DNA of 64,000 nt from Methylocystaceae bacterium (GCA_009773555.1 WSXZ01000030.1:1-64000); one strand, 5' to 3'. Shown: positions 53,934-64,000, numbered from the stretch's first letter. Program-made: numbers and translations. The notes: generated by a model from the sequence alone, not told the origin.

Positions 53934-56387
53934 TCACACGGCGACATTCCAGATCTCTTGCGCATATTCGCGGATCGTGCGGTCCGAGGAAAACCATGCA
54001 ACCCGCGCCGTATTGAGAATGCTCGATCGCCGCCATGCCTTCTGGTCTCGCCAGCGGGCGTCGACGCGGCGCTGCGCCTCCCAATAGGCGTCGAAGTCTT
54101 TGGCGACGAGAAAGTGATCGTAATAGGTCAGCGTATCGACAAGCTGCGCGTAGCGGTGCGGATCGTCGGGCGAAAAAACGCCGGCGGCGATGGCCCGCAG
54201 CGCCTCGGCGAGACGGGGACTCGCGGCGATCGTCTCGCGCGCGTCGATGCCCTTGGCGCGGCTTTGCTCCACCTCCTGCGCCGTAAGGCCGAAGATGAAA
54301 ATATTATCGTCGCCGACGCGCTCCCTGATTTCGACATTGGCGCCGTCCAGCGTGCCGATGGTGAGCGCGCCATTGAGCGCGAATTTCATATTGCCGGTGC
54401 CCGACGCCTCCATGCCGGCGGTCGAAATCTGCTCGGAAAGATCAGCCGCCGGAATGATCGTCTCGGCCAGGCTCACATTGTAGTTCGGCAGGAACACGAT
54501 CTTCAAAAGGCCGCGCGTCGCTGGATCGCCGTTCACGACCTTCGCCACATCGTTCGCGAGCTTGATGATGAGTTTGGCCTGATGATAGCTCGCGGCGGCC
54601 TTGCCGGCGAAGATCTTCACCCGCGGCGCAAATTCGCGCGCCGGCTGCGCGATGATGTCCTGATAGAGCGCGACGGCTTCAAGCACATTCAAAAGCTGGC
54701 GCTTATATTCGTGAATGCGCTTGATTTGCACGTCGAACAGCGCGGCAGGATCGACTCTGACGCCGACGCGCTCGAAGGTTGTCGTAGCCAGGCGCACCTT
54801 GTTTTCGCGCTTGGCCGCCGCAAATTTGTTTTGGAACTCGGCGTCGTCGGCGAATTTCTCGAGCTCGATCAGTCGTTCCGGCTCATCGAAAACGCCCGCG
54901 CCGATCGTGTCGGCGAGCAATCGCGACAGCGGCGGATTGGCCTCGAGCAGCCAGCGGCGGAAGGTGACGCCATTGGTCTTGTTCACGATGCGATCGGGAT
55001 AGAGCCGATGGAAATCCTTGAACACCGTCTCCTTGACCAGCGCGCTATGCAGCGCCGAGACGCCATTCACCTTGTGCGAACCCAGAAACGCCAGATGGCC
55101 CATGCGCACATGCCGTCCGTTGCGCTCATCGATGAGCGACACTGAGGAGAGCGTCGCCGCGTCGCTCTCGCCCTTCGCACGCAACGCATCGAGGTGCATG
55201 GCGTTGATGAGATAGATGATCTGCATGTGGCGCGGCAGCAGCCGCTCCATCAGCTGCACCGGCCAGGTTTCCAGCGCTTCCGGCAAAAGCGTGTGGTTGG
55301 TGTAGGAGAAGGTCGCCTGAGTGATGCGCCAGGCCTCCTTCCATTCAACGCCGTGGACGTCGACGAGAAGGCGCATCAGCTCGGCGACGCCGATCGCCGG
55401 ATGCGTGTCGTTGAGCTGGATCGCCACCTTGTCGGCGAGCTTGTGGATGTCGCCGGTCTGCCTTAGGTGACGACGAATCAGATCCTGCAGCGACGCCGAG
55501 GCGAAGAAATATTCCTGCCGCAGCCGCAGCTCCTGTCCGGCGGGCGTCGAGTCGCTTGGATAAAGAACCTTGGAGATCGCTTCGGCGCGCGCCTGCTCCG
55601 ATTGCGCCCCGACGTGATCGCCCTGATTGAAGGCGTCGAGGCGCAGCGCGTCAGGCGCGCGCGCCGACCACAGGCGCAGCGTGTTGACATGTTTGCCGCG
55701 CCACCCGACGACGGGCGTGTCATAGGCGACCGCGACGATGGTTTCGCCCGGCCGCCACACATGCGCCAGCATGCCGTCGGCGAGGCGGGAGCTTTCGACA
55801 TGGCCGAAGAAGCCGACGTCATAGGTGATTTCCGGCCGCGGGAACTGCCAGGAATTGCCGAAGGAGAGCCAGTCTTCGGGATATTCATGCTGCCAGCCGT
55901 CCTTGAGCGTCTGGCGAAACAGGCCGTGGTCGTAACGAATGCCGTATCCCATGGCAGCGATTTCGAGAGTCGCCATGCTGTCCATGAAACAGGCGGCGAG
56001 GCGCCCGAGCCCGCCATTGCCGAGCGCCGCATCAGGCTCGAGCGCGCGCAGCATATCGAGATCGACGCCAAGTTCGGCGAGCGCGTCGCGCATCGCCTCG
56101 GTCAGGCCGAGATTGGTCAGCGCGTCGATGAGCAGCCTGCCAATGAGAAATTCGAGCGAGAGATAATAAACGCGCCGCCGGTCTTCCTGATAATTGCGCT
56201 TCGTTGATTCCAGCCAAGAAGGAACGAGCCGGTCGCGCGTGGCGAGCGCCGTGGCGACGAACCAGTCGCGCGGACTGGCGTCGGCGTTGTCCTTGCCGAC
56301 CGTGTAAGTGAGACGCCGCTGCACGTCGTCGCGCAGCGCGGCGACGACGGCCTTGTGAGCGGCCTTGGGCGGGTCAAAAGCGTTCAA
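53934..56387 (-). CDS. glgP: Glycogen phosphorylase
   Basis: GlgP releases glucose-1-phosphate from glycogen with pyridoxal phosphate. The 817-residue protein has NYQEDRRRVYYLSLEFLIGR, DAALGNGGLGRLAACFMDS, RRWLLEANPPLS, VKIFAGKAAASYHQAK and the PLP/phosphate region SGTGNMKFALNGALTIGTLDGANVE. No ATG is near the expected start. I chose the TTG at 56387 (LNAFDPPKAAHK), with AAGGA five bases upstream. The ORF-track start lies inside the neighbouring gene region and adds non-homologous sequence. It is the first gene of the glycogen cluster. Confidence 0.94.
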   Translation of the reverse strand: MNAFDPPKAAHKAVVAALRDDVQRRLTYTVGKDNADASPRDWFVATALATRDRLVPSWLESTKRNYQEDRRRVYYLSLEFLIGRLLIDALTNLGLTEAMRDALAELGVDLDMLRALEPDAALGNGGLGRLAACFMDSMATLEIAAMGYGIRYDHGLFRQTLKDGWQHEYPEDWLSFGNSWQFPRPEITYDVGFFGHVESSRLADGMLAHVWRPGETIVAVAYDTPVVGWRGKHVNTLRLWSARAPDALRLDAFNQGDHVGAQSEQARAEAISKVLYPSDSTPAGQELRLRQEYFFASASLQDLIRRHLRQTGDIHKLADKVAIQLNDTHPAIGVAELMRLLVDVHGVEWKEAWRITQATFSYTNHTLLPEALETWPVQLMERLLPRHMQIIYLINAMHLDALRAKGESDAATLSSVSLIDERNGRHVRMGHLAFLGSHKVNGVSALHSALVKETVFKDFHRLYPDRIVNKTNGVTFRRWLLEANPPLSRLLADTIGAGVFDEPERLIELEKFADDAEFQNKFAAAKRENKVRLATTTFERVGVRVDPAALFDVQIKRIHEYKRQLLNVLEAVALYQDIIAQPAREFAPRVKIFAGKAAASYHQAKLIIKLANDVAKVVNGDPATRGLLKIVFLPNYNVSLAETIIPAADLSEQISTAGMEASGTGNMKFALNGALTIGTLDGANVEIRERVGDDNIFIFGLTAQEVEQSRAKGIDARETIAASPRLAEALRAIAAGVFSPDDPHRYAQLVDTLTYYDHFLVAKDFDAYWEAQRRVDARWRDQKAWRRSSILNTARVAWFSSDRTIREYAQEIWNVAV

Positions 56388-56511
56388 GGCGATCCTTTCG
56401 CGACGGACGGGGCTCCCGGCAGACAGTCTTAGAGGCCGCTGTTTTAAGTAGAATTGGAATTTGGCGCTACCGGGCCGCGCCGGCGCCTGAAGTTGAGGCG
56501 CCGAGAGCTGC

Positions 56512-57363
56512 TCATCGAACCTCAAAGGTGAGGGCGCGGTTTTCCGCCTGATCCGCTTCGCCGGGGAATGCGACGAGGCGGCGCCCGCCGACGCCCTGGC
56601 TCTCGATATAGCCCGTCGCCGCCGCCGCGCGCCTCTGCGCCAGCGCGTCATTTGACGCTTTCGCGCCTGAACCGCGAACATGGCCCCTGACCGCGATCGT
56701 CGCGTTTTCCGGGCACCGGCGAATGATCGTCGCCGCCTTGTCGAGCGCGCGCGTCGCCGACGGCGTGAGTTGCGCGCTGCCTTTGCGAAAGACCAGTACG
56801 CCGGGCGTCGAAGAGGCTGCGAGGGCCGTCTGGCAATCGGCGAGCGTCATGCCGGCCGATACTGCCGGAGCTGGCGCGCTTGGCGCTTGCGCGTGTACGG
56901 GCGATATGGTCGCGCCGGCGGTTGGCGTTTCGTCGGCAGGCGGCGACGTCGCGGGCGGCATGTCGGCGCCCGCGCTTTTTGGCGGCGCGGCAAAGCGGCG
57001 ACCCTGTTCGCCGTCGGATTGGCCGATCACGACCGCTCCGACCCAGAGGAGCGATGCGGCGACCAGCCCTATGGCCCAGCCCTCATGCGCCCAGATCGAC
57101 CGATGCCGCGCCAAGGCGCCGAGCGCGGCGCCGATCATCAAGGCCGCATATGCGGCAAGCGCGCCCTCGATCAAAGGCGCGGCGGCGTCGAGCGCGCCGA
57201 GGCGGACGAGAAGGAGGCCGACGCCGAAAGCGAGCGCGGTCCACACCAGCCAGCGGGCGACGAGGCCATTTTCAGGCGCGCGCCGAGTCAGCGCCCCGGC
57301 GGCGGCGCCGATGGCGAAACAGGCGAGAAGCCACGGCCAGAGGCGAGGGAATTCAACAAGCAC
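56512..57363 (-). CDS. Membrane protein with OmpA-like C-terminal domain
   Basis: This 283-residue protein has four hydrophobic segments in its first 115 residues (for example PWLLACFAIGAAAGAL and WAIGLVAASLLWVGAVVIG). A Pro- and Ala-rich linker follows, and then an OmpA_C-like domain. The latter reads GVLVFRKGSAQLTPSATRALDKAATII, then IAVRGHVRGSG, and NDALAQRRAAAATGYIESQG, which matches the peptidoglycan-binding fold. The multi-span anchor differs from classical OmpA barrel or lipoprotein anchors. It probably links the inner membrane to the wall. Downstream lies glgP, upstream dnaN (about 60 bp), with no clear operon. Confidence 0.75.
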   Translation of the reverse strand: MLVEFPRLWPWLLACFAIGAAAGALTRRAPENGLVARWLVWTALAFGVGLLLVRLGALDAAAPLIEGALAAYAALMIGAALGALARHRSIWAHEGWAIGLVAASLLWVGAVVIGQSDGEQGRRFAAPPKSAGADMPPATSPPADETPTAGATISPVHAQAPSAPAPAVSAGMTLADCQTALAASSTPGVLVFRKGSAQLTPSATRALDKAATIIRRCPENATIAVRGHVRGSGAKASNDALAQRRAAAATGYIESQGVGGRRLVAFPGEADQAENRALTFEVR

Positions 57364-57422
57364 GCGCCGACCCTAACGGGCTGGAGGCGTCTCTCCAAGA
57401 CTTAAAGGCGTCGTGGCAAGAC

Positions 57423-58477
57423 TTAAACGCGCATCGGCATCAAGACGTAGAGCGCCGTGGCCCCGTCACGGTCCTGGACCAGCGTCGGCGAGCCGGGGTC
57501 GGCGAGCTTGAAGAGCGCCGTGTCGCTGTCGAGCTGCTGGGTGATGTCCAGGAGGTAGCGGGCGTTGAAGCCGATATCGAGCGGCGGCCCGTCATAGTCG
57601 GCTTCGAGCTCCTCGACCGCCGAGCCCTGGTCCGGATTGGTGACGGACAGCACGAGCTTGCTGTCGGAGAGCGAGAGCTTGACGGCGCGGCCGCGCTCGG
57701 AGGAAATCGTCGAGACGCGATCGACCGCCTTGGCGAAGACGTCGCGCTCGACGGTGAGCCGCTTGTCGTTGCCGGAGGGAATGACGCGCCCGTAATCGGG
57801 GAACGTGCCGTCGATCAGTTTGGTCGTCAGCAGCGCATCGCCGAAGGTGAAGCGCATCTTGTTGATCGAAAGCTCGACCGAAACCTCGCCCTGCGCGTCC
57901 TCGATGAGACGCATCACTTCGGTGACGGCCTTGCGCGGCAGGATGATTCCCGGCATCCCGGCGCTGCCTTCAGGGGCGGGAAGCTCCAGCCGCGCCAGAC
58001 GATGGCCGTCGGTGGCGACGGCTCGGAGCATGGGCCGGCCTTCGACGTCGAGCGTGTGGAGATAGATGCCGTTGAGGTAATAGCGCGTCTCTTCGGAAGA
58101 GATGGCGAACTGCGTCTTTTCGATGAGACGCTTCAGATCCGCCGGGGGCAGCGTGAACTTGTGGCTGAAGTCGCCGGAGGTGACGTCGGGAAAGTCACTC
58201 TCCGGCAAACTCGACAGATTGAACCGCGAACGCCCCGAACGCAGCGTCAGTTGTCCGGCGTCGCCCGTCGCCTCCAAAGAGACCTGCGCGCCCTCCGGCA
58301 GTTTGCGCACGATGTCATAGAGCGTATGCGCCGGCAGCGTGGTCGCGCCGGGTTGGGAGACCTCCGCCGCGGTCTTCTCGGTAATCTCCAGATCGAGATC
58401 GGTGGCCTTGAGCGTCAGCGCGCCGTCCTTGGCGGACAGCCCCGCAACAGCGCCGCTCTCTCAATCGTGACCTTCAT
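57423..58477 (-). pseudogene. dnaN: DNA polymerase III beta clamp, internally deleted near the N-terminus
   Basis: DnaN is the essential sliding clamp of the replicase. From GALTLKATDLDLEIT to the end (ALYVLMPMRV) the sequence is a normal clamp, including IVRKLPEGAQVSLE, ISSEETRYYLNGIYLH, ATDGHRLAR and GFNARYLLDI. The start MKVTIERAALL is also normal. Between them about 21 residues that normally contain HVHRVVERR and TIPIL are missing and the frame changes near 58445. The gene is about 64 bases shorter than usual. The ORF track therefore shows only 295 residues. As dnaN cannot be dispensed with, this is probably an assembly error unless another copy exists outside the window. Confidence 0.9.
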
Positions 58478-58627
58478 CGCCGGAAAATCCGCATATTATT
58501 GCGGCGCGGCAGGCCGCCGCGCCGGGGGCGAAGACTTTGGCGCGGCAGGACGCGAAGCGCAAGGGCGGGTGACGCGCCGCCGGGGGTTCGTCCACGAATT
58601 TCGGCCGGGCGCTGCGCAATGGCGTCG

Positions 58628-61113
58628 TCACAAAGCATTTAGACCCGGCAGGGATTTCATGAAACCGCCTGGAGTCTTTTCGGCGAAGTCGTATCGCAAG
58701 CTGAGATAATAGGTGCGCTGCGGATAGGGATGGAAGGCGTAGGCCTTATAGCGGCCGATATTGTCGACGCCCGCCGCGAGCGTCCACTCGGGCGTAAGCC
58801 GGTAGCTCGCCTTGGCGTCGAAAAACAGGAACACGAACTGGAGCCGCCGGCAAGCACGTCATGGTTGAAGTCGGAATTGTCGAGGTTGTTGAAGGCGGCG
58901 GTTTGGTATCGCACGCCCGCCGACAGGATGAGATTGGGCTCCCACGGCGGCGTATAGACGGCAAGACCGCGCAGGCGGATGCGCGGAATGCGCAGGAATT
59001 GCATGCCCTGCGTATTGGGCTGGCGCCAATTGGATAGGGTTTTCGCGTCGGTGAAGGTCACGCTCCCATTGATGTCGAGGCGTTCCGTCAAGAAGTCCTT
59101 CATGTCGATCGCGCCCTCGACGCCGCGGAAACGCACCTTGTCGACATTGACATTGGCGCTGGTTCGAAGAGCCGGATCGATGAGGTTGGCGATGGAGTTC
59201 CAGCGATCGTCCATGAACAGGGTGACGCGCGGCCGCGCCCAGCCGATCGACCCCCACAGGTTCTCAAGTGTATATTCTCCGCTCAGCTCATAGACCGTCG
59301 AAATCTCGGGCTGAAGATCGGGATTGGCGATGGTGATGGCGTTCGGGGTCACGAGGTTTTGGAACAATTCATTGACCGTCGGATAGCGGTAGGCTCGTCC
59401 GATCGCGCCGCGCATCACAAAATCCCGCGACACATTCCATACGAGTCCGCCGCTCGGCGAGAAGGACTGCTTGTAACGATTGGTGAAGAAAGTCGGCGCC
59501 GCTCGAACGCCGAAGGTGTTGAAGCCTGTCAGCGTCTGGTTCATCCCGTTAAAGGCTTCCCAGAAGTCGCCGCGCCCTCCGGCGCTGATCAGCCAGTCGG
59601 GATGGAAGCGCCATGCGTCCTGGACATAGACGCCCTTAGTTGACGTCTTGCCGGTGTTAACCGCCTGAATCGAGGTGAAGAACGTGTCGGTGAAGACTGG
59701 CGTATTGGTCTGCGTCGAGGCCAGCGAATAGACATCCCAATGGCCGCCCATCGACACTTCATGCTTGCCGAAAAGATCCCATTCGGGACGCCACGTGCCG
59801 CGCGCGTCAAGCGTGCGCCAATATGTGCCGGTTTGCACGACATTCGTGCCGCCCGGCTGCACGCCATAGCGAACGGCGACGTGGCGATAATCCCGGAGGA
59901 AATTATAGGACGTGCCGGTGATGTCGAAATCGAAAACGCCGCCATCCTTCTTTACCAACGACGCCGCCTGCATCAGATGGCTGGCGTTGGCGTGCGCCGG
60001 ATTTGTGGCCGGCAGATTGAAACGCCAAGGGCCGAACTGCACGGCGTTGTTGGGCGAATTATAGAATTCGGCGCCATTGTCGGCGCGGCGCAGGAAGGGA
60101 GTCACAACCGCGTCGGAGACGAAAGACCACAAGCCCGTCTGATATTTGGCGTGCACATTGGGTAGGAACTCGTAATCGAGTTTGACCTTGCCAAGATGTT
60201 GCTGGGAATGGTCCCGACCGTTCAGCGCGGCAATGAGGCGCGGGCGCCCTTGCGGGTCAACGTCGAACCAGCCCTTGGCGATGACGGGCGTTCCGCCAGT
60301 TCCAACGGTCGGATTGGCGACGGTAAAGTCAGCTGACTGACCACGCGCGTCGAGCCAGTCGTAACCGACCCAATATCTGAAATCGTTAATCTTGTCGCCG
60401 ATCAACAAATTCATATGGCCAGAGAGGTTGTTCTCCTTGGCGCCAAACATAGAGAAGTTCTGAAACGCGCCGTCGCCCTGATAATGGACCTCGAATTTCT
60501 CCGGCATCCGCGTCGTGATCGTCATAACGCCACTGATGGAATTGCCCGGATACGCCGCCGAGAACGGCCCATACATGATGTCCACACGCTCGATTTCCGC
60601 AGGCGAAACCATCCCCCAGCGCGGCGGAAAGCTGGGGCTGTTTCCGAGATAATTCGACAGCAGCACGTTGTCGGCGAACACCATGGTCTGCGCGCCAGCG
60701 AGCGTGCTGTTCGTGCGCAGGGACAGTATGCCGTTGCGGTCGCCGATGAAGCGCTCGCGCACGGTGACGCTCGGCATATATTTCACCACGCCCATAGTCG
60801 TCAGCGAATTGACCGATTTATCGATTTGCGCGCGCGAGAGGGTGGCGATCTCAGCGCCCGGCGCCGGCTGCATGGCGCTCGGAACGCGCGGGGCGTCGCG
60901 CAAGGCAAGCAGCGTTGAGGACGGTTGTTGCGCGGGCGCGAGCGTGAGCGCGCGACTTGGACCGGGTGGGCCGGGCCGAGCTGCGCTTGCCTGCCGCCGC
61001 GCGACGCCGACGTTGATCGTCGGCAGCGCCTGCTGCGCGAGCGCGACAGACGCCCAGACGCCGCTGAGGAAGACGATACTGAAAATAGCTGGCGTGCAGC
61101 GCATGTGGTGCAT
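58628..61113 (-). pseudogene. TonB-dependent outer-membrane receptor, frameshifted near its C-terminus
   Basis: This is a TonB-dependent receptor of about 825 residues. It has a signal peptide (FSIVFLSGVWASVALAQ), a plug domain (PSVTVRERFIGDRNGILSLR to YGPFSAAYPGNSISGVMTITT) and a 22-strand barrel with alternating aromatic strands. The last strands (FFDAKASYRLTPEWTLAAGVDN and RTYYLSLRYDF) are in a different frame, with a shift of about one base near 58838. The ligand cannot be read from the sequence. The gene has no visible Fur-type box that I could recognise in its 280-bp upstream gap. An iron permease fragment lies two genes away, so iron uptake is possible but unproven. Confidence 0.82.
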
Positions 61114-61391
61114 CGACGATCCCCCCAGAGCTTGCCTCCGGGCGCGAGCCGCAGAGTATGCACTCCTTAGTCAGTTAGCTTAACGTTAACAGGAGGGATG
61201 CCCGCGTCTAGCGGGGCGTAGGACGATTGCTTCTTTTTTACTTACCTGTGTCGGTTTGGCCACAGCTGGCCGCGCTCAAATGCTTGGCGGCATATGGTTG
61301 GAAGGACGACGCCTTAACCGGCCCTTAAACGGCCTTCGTTACGCTTCATCAGGCACTTCGGCCCCGTGCGGCGGCGACAGGCGAGTATCCG

Positions 61392-63647
61392 ATGGCGCGC
61401 AGCGACAAGCGTCGCGAACCGCGGTTCGACGACGACGAAGACGGCGAATTGCGCGCCGAGCGCCGTCCGCCGCCCCGCCCGCGCGCCCGCAAAAAATCGC
61501 GGCGCTCGCGCTCGCTCTTTGGCGCGCTGATCTATTGGAGCTTCACGCTGGCGCTCTGGGGGGCCATCGCCGGGGGCGGCCTCGCCGTCTATTACGGCGC
61601 GCGACTGCCGCCGATCGACCAGCTCGCGGTGCCCAAGCGCCCGCCCAATATCGCCATCCTCGACGCAAACGGCGAGCTTCTGGCCAACCGCGGCGACACG
61701 GGCGGCGCGGCGGTCCGGCTCGCGGACCTCCCGCCCTATGTCCCCAAAGCCTTCATCGCCATCGAGGATCGGCGCTTCTATTCGCATTGGGGCGTCGATC
61801 CGATCGGCATCGGCCGCGCCATCGTCCGCAACGTCACGGGACGCGGCGGCATGCAGGGCGGCTCGACCCTGACGCAGCAGCTCGCCAAAAACCTGTTCCT
61901 GACCCAGGAGCGCACCATCTCGCGCAAGATCCAGGAGGCGATTCTCGCGCTCTGGCTCGAGCATAAATATTCCAAGGACCAGATCCTCGAACTCTACCTC
62001 AACCGCGTCTATTTCGGCTCCGGCGCCTATGGCGTCGAAGCCGCGGCCGAGCGCTACTTCGGGCATGGCGCGAAGACCATCACCCTCTCCGAAGCCGCCG
62101 TCCTCGCCGGGCTGATGAAGGCGCCGAGCAAGCTTGCGCCGGATCGCAATCCGGAGGGAGCGGCCGAGCGCGCGGCGCAGGTGATCGCCGCCATGGCGCA
62201 GGAAGGCCATATCAGCGAGTCGACGGCGACGACGGCGCTGTCGCATTCTGCACGCGCGCGGAGCGACATCGGCGCGGGGTCGATCAATTACGCCGCCGAC
62301 TATGTCATGGACATGCTCGACGACACGATCGGCGCGATCGACCAAGATATCGTCGTCACGACGACGATCGATGCGCGCATGGAGATGGCGGCGGAAGGCG
62401 CGCTCAAGCAGGAGCTCGACGAGAAAGGCGCGAAATTCGGCGTCGCCCAGGGCGCGATCGTCGCCCTCGATCCCACCGGCGCGATCCGGGCGCTCGTCGG
62501 CGGACGCGACTATTCGGCCAGCCAGTTCAATCGCGCGGTCTCGGCGAAACGCCAGCCCGGCTCCGCCTTCAAGCCCTTTGTCTATCTGACGGGGCTCGAA
62601 CAGGGACTTACCCCTGAGTCCGTGCGCGAGGACGGTCCGCTCGACGTCAAAGGCTGGCGGCCGGAAAACTACAGCCGTCAATATCTCGGACCCGTCACCC
62701 TCACCAAGGCGCTGTCGCTATCGCTCAACACCGTCGCCGTGCGCGTGGGCCTCGAAGTCGGCCCCAAGGCCGTCGCGAAGACCGCGCATCGCCTCGGCGT
62801 CCAGTCCGACCTGCAGGCGAACGCCTCGATCGCGCTCGGCACGTCGGAGGTGACGCCGCTCGAACTCGTCGCCGCCTATACGCCTTTCGCCAATGGCGGG
62901 ATCGGCGTCCAGCCGCATGTCATTCTCAAGGTGAAGACCGCCGCCGGCAAGACCCTCTATCAGCGTAAGAATGCGTCGCTCGGCCGCGTCATCGCGCCGC
63001 AATATGTGGCGATGATGAACGACATGATGCGGGAGACGCTGCTCACCGGCACCGCCCGCAAGGCCGAGCTTCCGGGATGGAACGCCGCTGGCAAAACGGG
63101 CACGAGCCAGGATTTCCGGGACGCCTGGTTCGTCGGCTACACGGGCCGGCTGGTCGCGGGCGTCTGGCTCGGCAATGACGACAACTCGCCGACGAAAAAA
63201 GCCTCAGGGGGCAATCTGCCGGTCGAAATCTGGAGCCGCTTCATGAGCGTCGCCTTGAAGGGCCAACCCGTCGCCGGCCTGCCCTCGGGCGCCTGGCGGT
63301 CGGAGAATATTGCGCTCCCCGAGTCGATCGCCAAGCCGATGGATGACCTCATCGGCTTGTTCACGGGGGAGTCGAGGCCCGCGCCCCGGCCGCAATCGGC
63401 GAGAACGGCGCCGACGCCGCGCCCGCCGGCGCCAATCCCCGCCGACTCGCCCGAGCAACCGCCTGTCGCGCAGGCGCAGCCGGCGTCGCCCGCGCCGCGG
63501 GACGCTCCGCCCAGGTCGCCGCCGCGCGCGATCGACGATCTTCTGCCGCCCGAAGACATCCCGACGGTCGGCTCGATCGAACGGCCGCGGCAGAGGCGCG
63601 GGGCGCCGGATCGAAGCATATTCGAGGATCTCTTCGGCGGCGGCTGA
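61392..63647 (+). CDS. Class A penicillin-binding protein (PBP1A type)
   Basis: This bifunctional cell-wall enzyme of 751 residues polymerises and cross-links peptidoglycan. After a basic cytoplasmic tail and one membrane helix (SFTLALWGAIAGGGLAVYYGA) comes the GT51 transglycosylase domain (FIAIEDRRFYSHWGVDPIGIGRA, GGSTLTQQLAKNLFLTQERT, RKIQEAILALWLE). The transpeptidase domain follows, with SxxK in RQPGSAFKPFVYL, SxN in SLSLNTVAV and KTGTS. The C-terminal 100 residues are Pro-rich and disordered. The start ATG at 61392 matches the family. It is a stand-alone gene, divergent from the TonB receptor and convergent with the FTR1 gene. Confidence 0.93.
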   Translation: MARSDKRREPRFDDDEDGELRAERRPPPRPRARKKSRRSRSLFGALIYWSFTLALWGAIAGGGLAVYYGARLPPIDQLAVPKRPPNIAILDANGELLANRGDTGGAAVRLADLPPYVPKAFIAIEDRRFYSHWGVDPIGIGRAIVRNVTGRGGMQGGSTLTQQLAKNLFLTQERTISRKIQEAILALWLEHKYSKDQILELYLNRVYFGSGAYGVEAAAERYFGHGAKTITLSEAAVLAGLMKAPSKLAPDRNPEGAAERAAQVIAAMAQEGHISESTATTALSHSARARSDIGAGSINYAADYVMDMLDDTIGAIDQDIVVTTTIDARMEMAAEGALKQELDEKGAKFGVAQGAIVALDPTGAIRALVGGRDYSASQFNRAVSAKRQPGSAFKPFVYLTGLEQGLTPESVREDGPLDVKGWRPENYSRQYLGPVTLTKALSLSLNTVAVRVGLEVGPKAVAKTAHRLGVQSDLQANASIALGTSEVTPLELVAAYTPFANGGIGVQPHVILKVKTAAGKTLYQRKNASLGRVIAPQYVAMMNDMMRETLLTGTARKAELPGWNAAGKTGTSQDFRDAWFVGYTGRLVAGVWLGNDDNSPTKKASGGNLPVEIWSRFMSVALKGQPVAGLPSGAWRSENIALPESIAKPMDDLIGLFTGESRPAPRPQSARTAPTPRPPAPIPADSPEQPPVAQAQPASPAPRDAPPRSPPRAIDDLLPPEDIPTVGSIERPRQRRGAPDRSIFEDLFGGG

Positions 63648-63685
63648 GGCAGCGGTCGATCGCCGCGCGCGCAACCGGCCAGACG

Positions 63686-64000
63686 CTACTCCGCCGGGGC
63701 GCGCACCGTGGCCGAAGGCGGCCGCGCGGCAAAAAACTTGGTCGCCGCGACGATGGCGATGAGCGTCGCGAGATAGACCGCGACCTGCATGCCGGAAGGC
63801 TGGTCGGCGTAGCCGATCAGCGTGTGCAGCACCCGGCCGACGATGCTCTTATCCGACAAAAGCCATGACGAGTCCCAGGCGGTGTCGGAGAGCGCGGTCA
63901 CGAAGCCTGCCTGCTGCAGAAAAGCGACGCATTGCGCCGCAAGGCCGGCGGCGAGCAGCGTGATGAGCCATGTCGTTACGGCGAACAGGCGGCGCGGAGG
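63686..64000 (-). CDS. FTR1-family iron permease, C-terminal part (gene continues beyond the window)
   Basis: The frame is open to the window edge, so only the last 104 residues are seen. They read TTWLITLLAAGLAAQCVAFLQQAG, DTAWDSSWLLSDKSIVGRVLHTLIGY and PSGMQVAVYLATL. This matches the C-terminal membrane helices of FTR1/EfeU high-affinity ferrous or ferric iron permeases. The REXXE iron-binding motifs would lie in the missing N-terminal part. The ORF-track GTG at 63901 is internal to the gene and not its start. Confidence 0.8.
   Translation of the reverse strand, partial: PPRRLFAVTTWLITLLAAGLAAQCVAFLQQAGFVTALSDTAWDSSWLLSDKSIVGRVLHTLIGYADQPSGMQVAVYLATLIAIVAATKFFAARPPSATVRAPAE

Noticed and set aside
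57423-58477. Programmed frameshifting or translational bypassing to explain dnaN, ccr, glgB and others
   Set aside because: Conserved residues are absent from the DNA rather than present as a skipped insert, so recoding could not restore the proteins.
58498-58525. GC-rich hairpin upstream of dnaN considered as a terminator
   Set aside because: There is no T-run on either strand and the inverted arms are short and imperfect.

Overview
The window is high-GC DNA from an alphaproteobacterium, most likely a type II methanotroph or other methylotroph of the Hyphomicrobiales (Methylocystis/Methylosinus-like). The evidence is a PhyR-NepR-EcfG general stress locus, a CcrM methyltransferase, homospermidine synthase, and three enzymes of the ethylmalonyl-CoA pathway (methylsuccinyl-CoA dehydrogenase, crotonyl-CoA carboxylase/reductase, ethylmalonyl-CoA mutase). 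That pathway normally runs with the serine cycle. The genus is inferred; no methane or methanol oxidation genes lie in the window.

Layout. 1-3.3 kb: general stress response regulators (phyR, divergent nepR-ecfG, HWE kinase) with a two-way EcfG-type promoter. 3.3-8.1 kb: CorC-like protein, fused shikimate kinase/3-dehydroquinate synthase, a Nudix protein, a double SnoaL protein. 8.2-12 kb: branched-chain amino acid genes ilvB-ilvH-ilvC behind a leader peptide and terminator that look like an attenuator. 12-18 kb: SDR, GST, small unknown proteins, mcd, an AT-rich membrane-protein gene, a small kinase and a P450 remnant. 18-21.6 kb: an ABC exporter (ATPase plus two permeases). 22-29.8 kb: ccr, a ribosome-hibernation/cold-shock fusion, ecm, an oxalate/formate-type MFS carrier, uppP. 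30-35 kb: ccrM, rnhB, a radical SAM protein, hss. 35-40 kb: a three-domain phospholipid acyltransferase with a divergent TetR regulator and two matching operators, then a TauE/SafE carrier. 40-44.5 kb: ccmCDG, ctpA, envC. 44.4-56.4 kb: a complete glycogen cluster (glgP, glgB, glgC, glgA, fused glgX-malQ). 56.5-64 kb: OmpA-like protein, dnaN, TonB receptor, class A PBP, and the end of an FTR1 iron permease.

The most unusual feature is a series of broken core genes. ecfG, an ABC ATPase, an ABC permease, ccr, glgX, glgB and dnaN each lose a short internal segment (estimated 30-90 bp) that also shifts the frame. Because dnaN is essential, assembly or sequencing error is the simplest explanation, though real deletions cannot be excluded from sequence alone. 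One further membrane-protein gene, the TonB receptor and perhaps rnhB show smaller frame breaks.

Several families of dispersed palindromic repeats sit between genes. The clearest is a REP-like element always found as an inverted pair with one ATGCCC-type and one ATGGCC-type copy. I found no CRISPR array, tRNA or rRNA gene, prophage, transposase gene, or convincing new defence or biosynthetic system. The window is mostly core metabolism.
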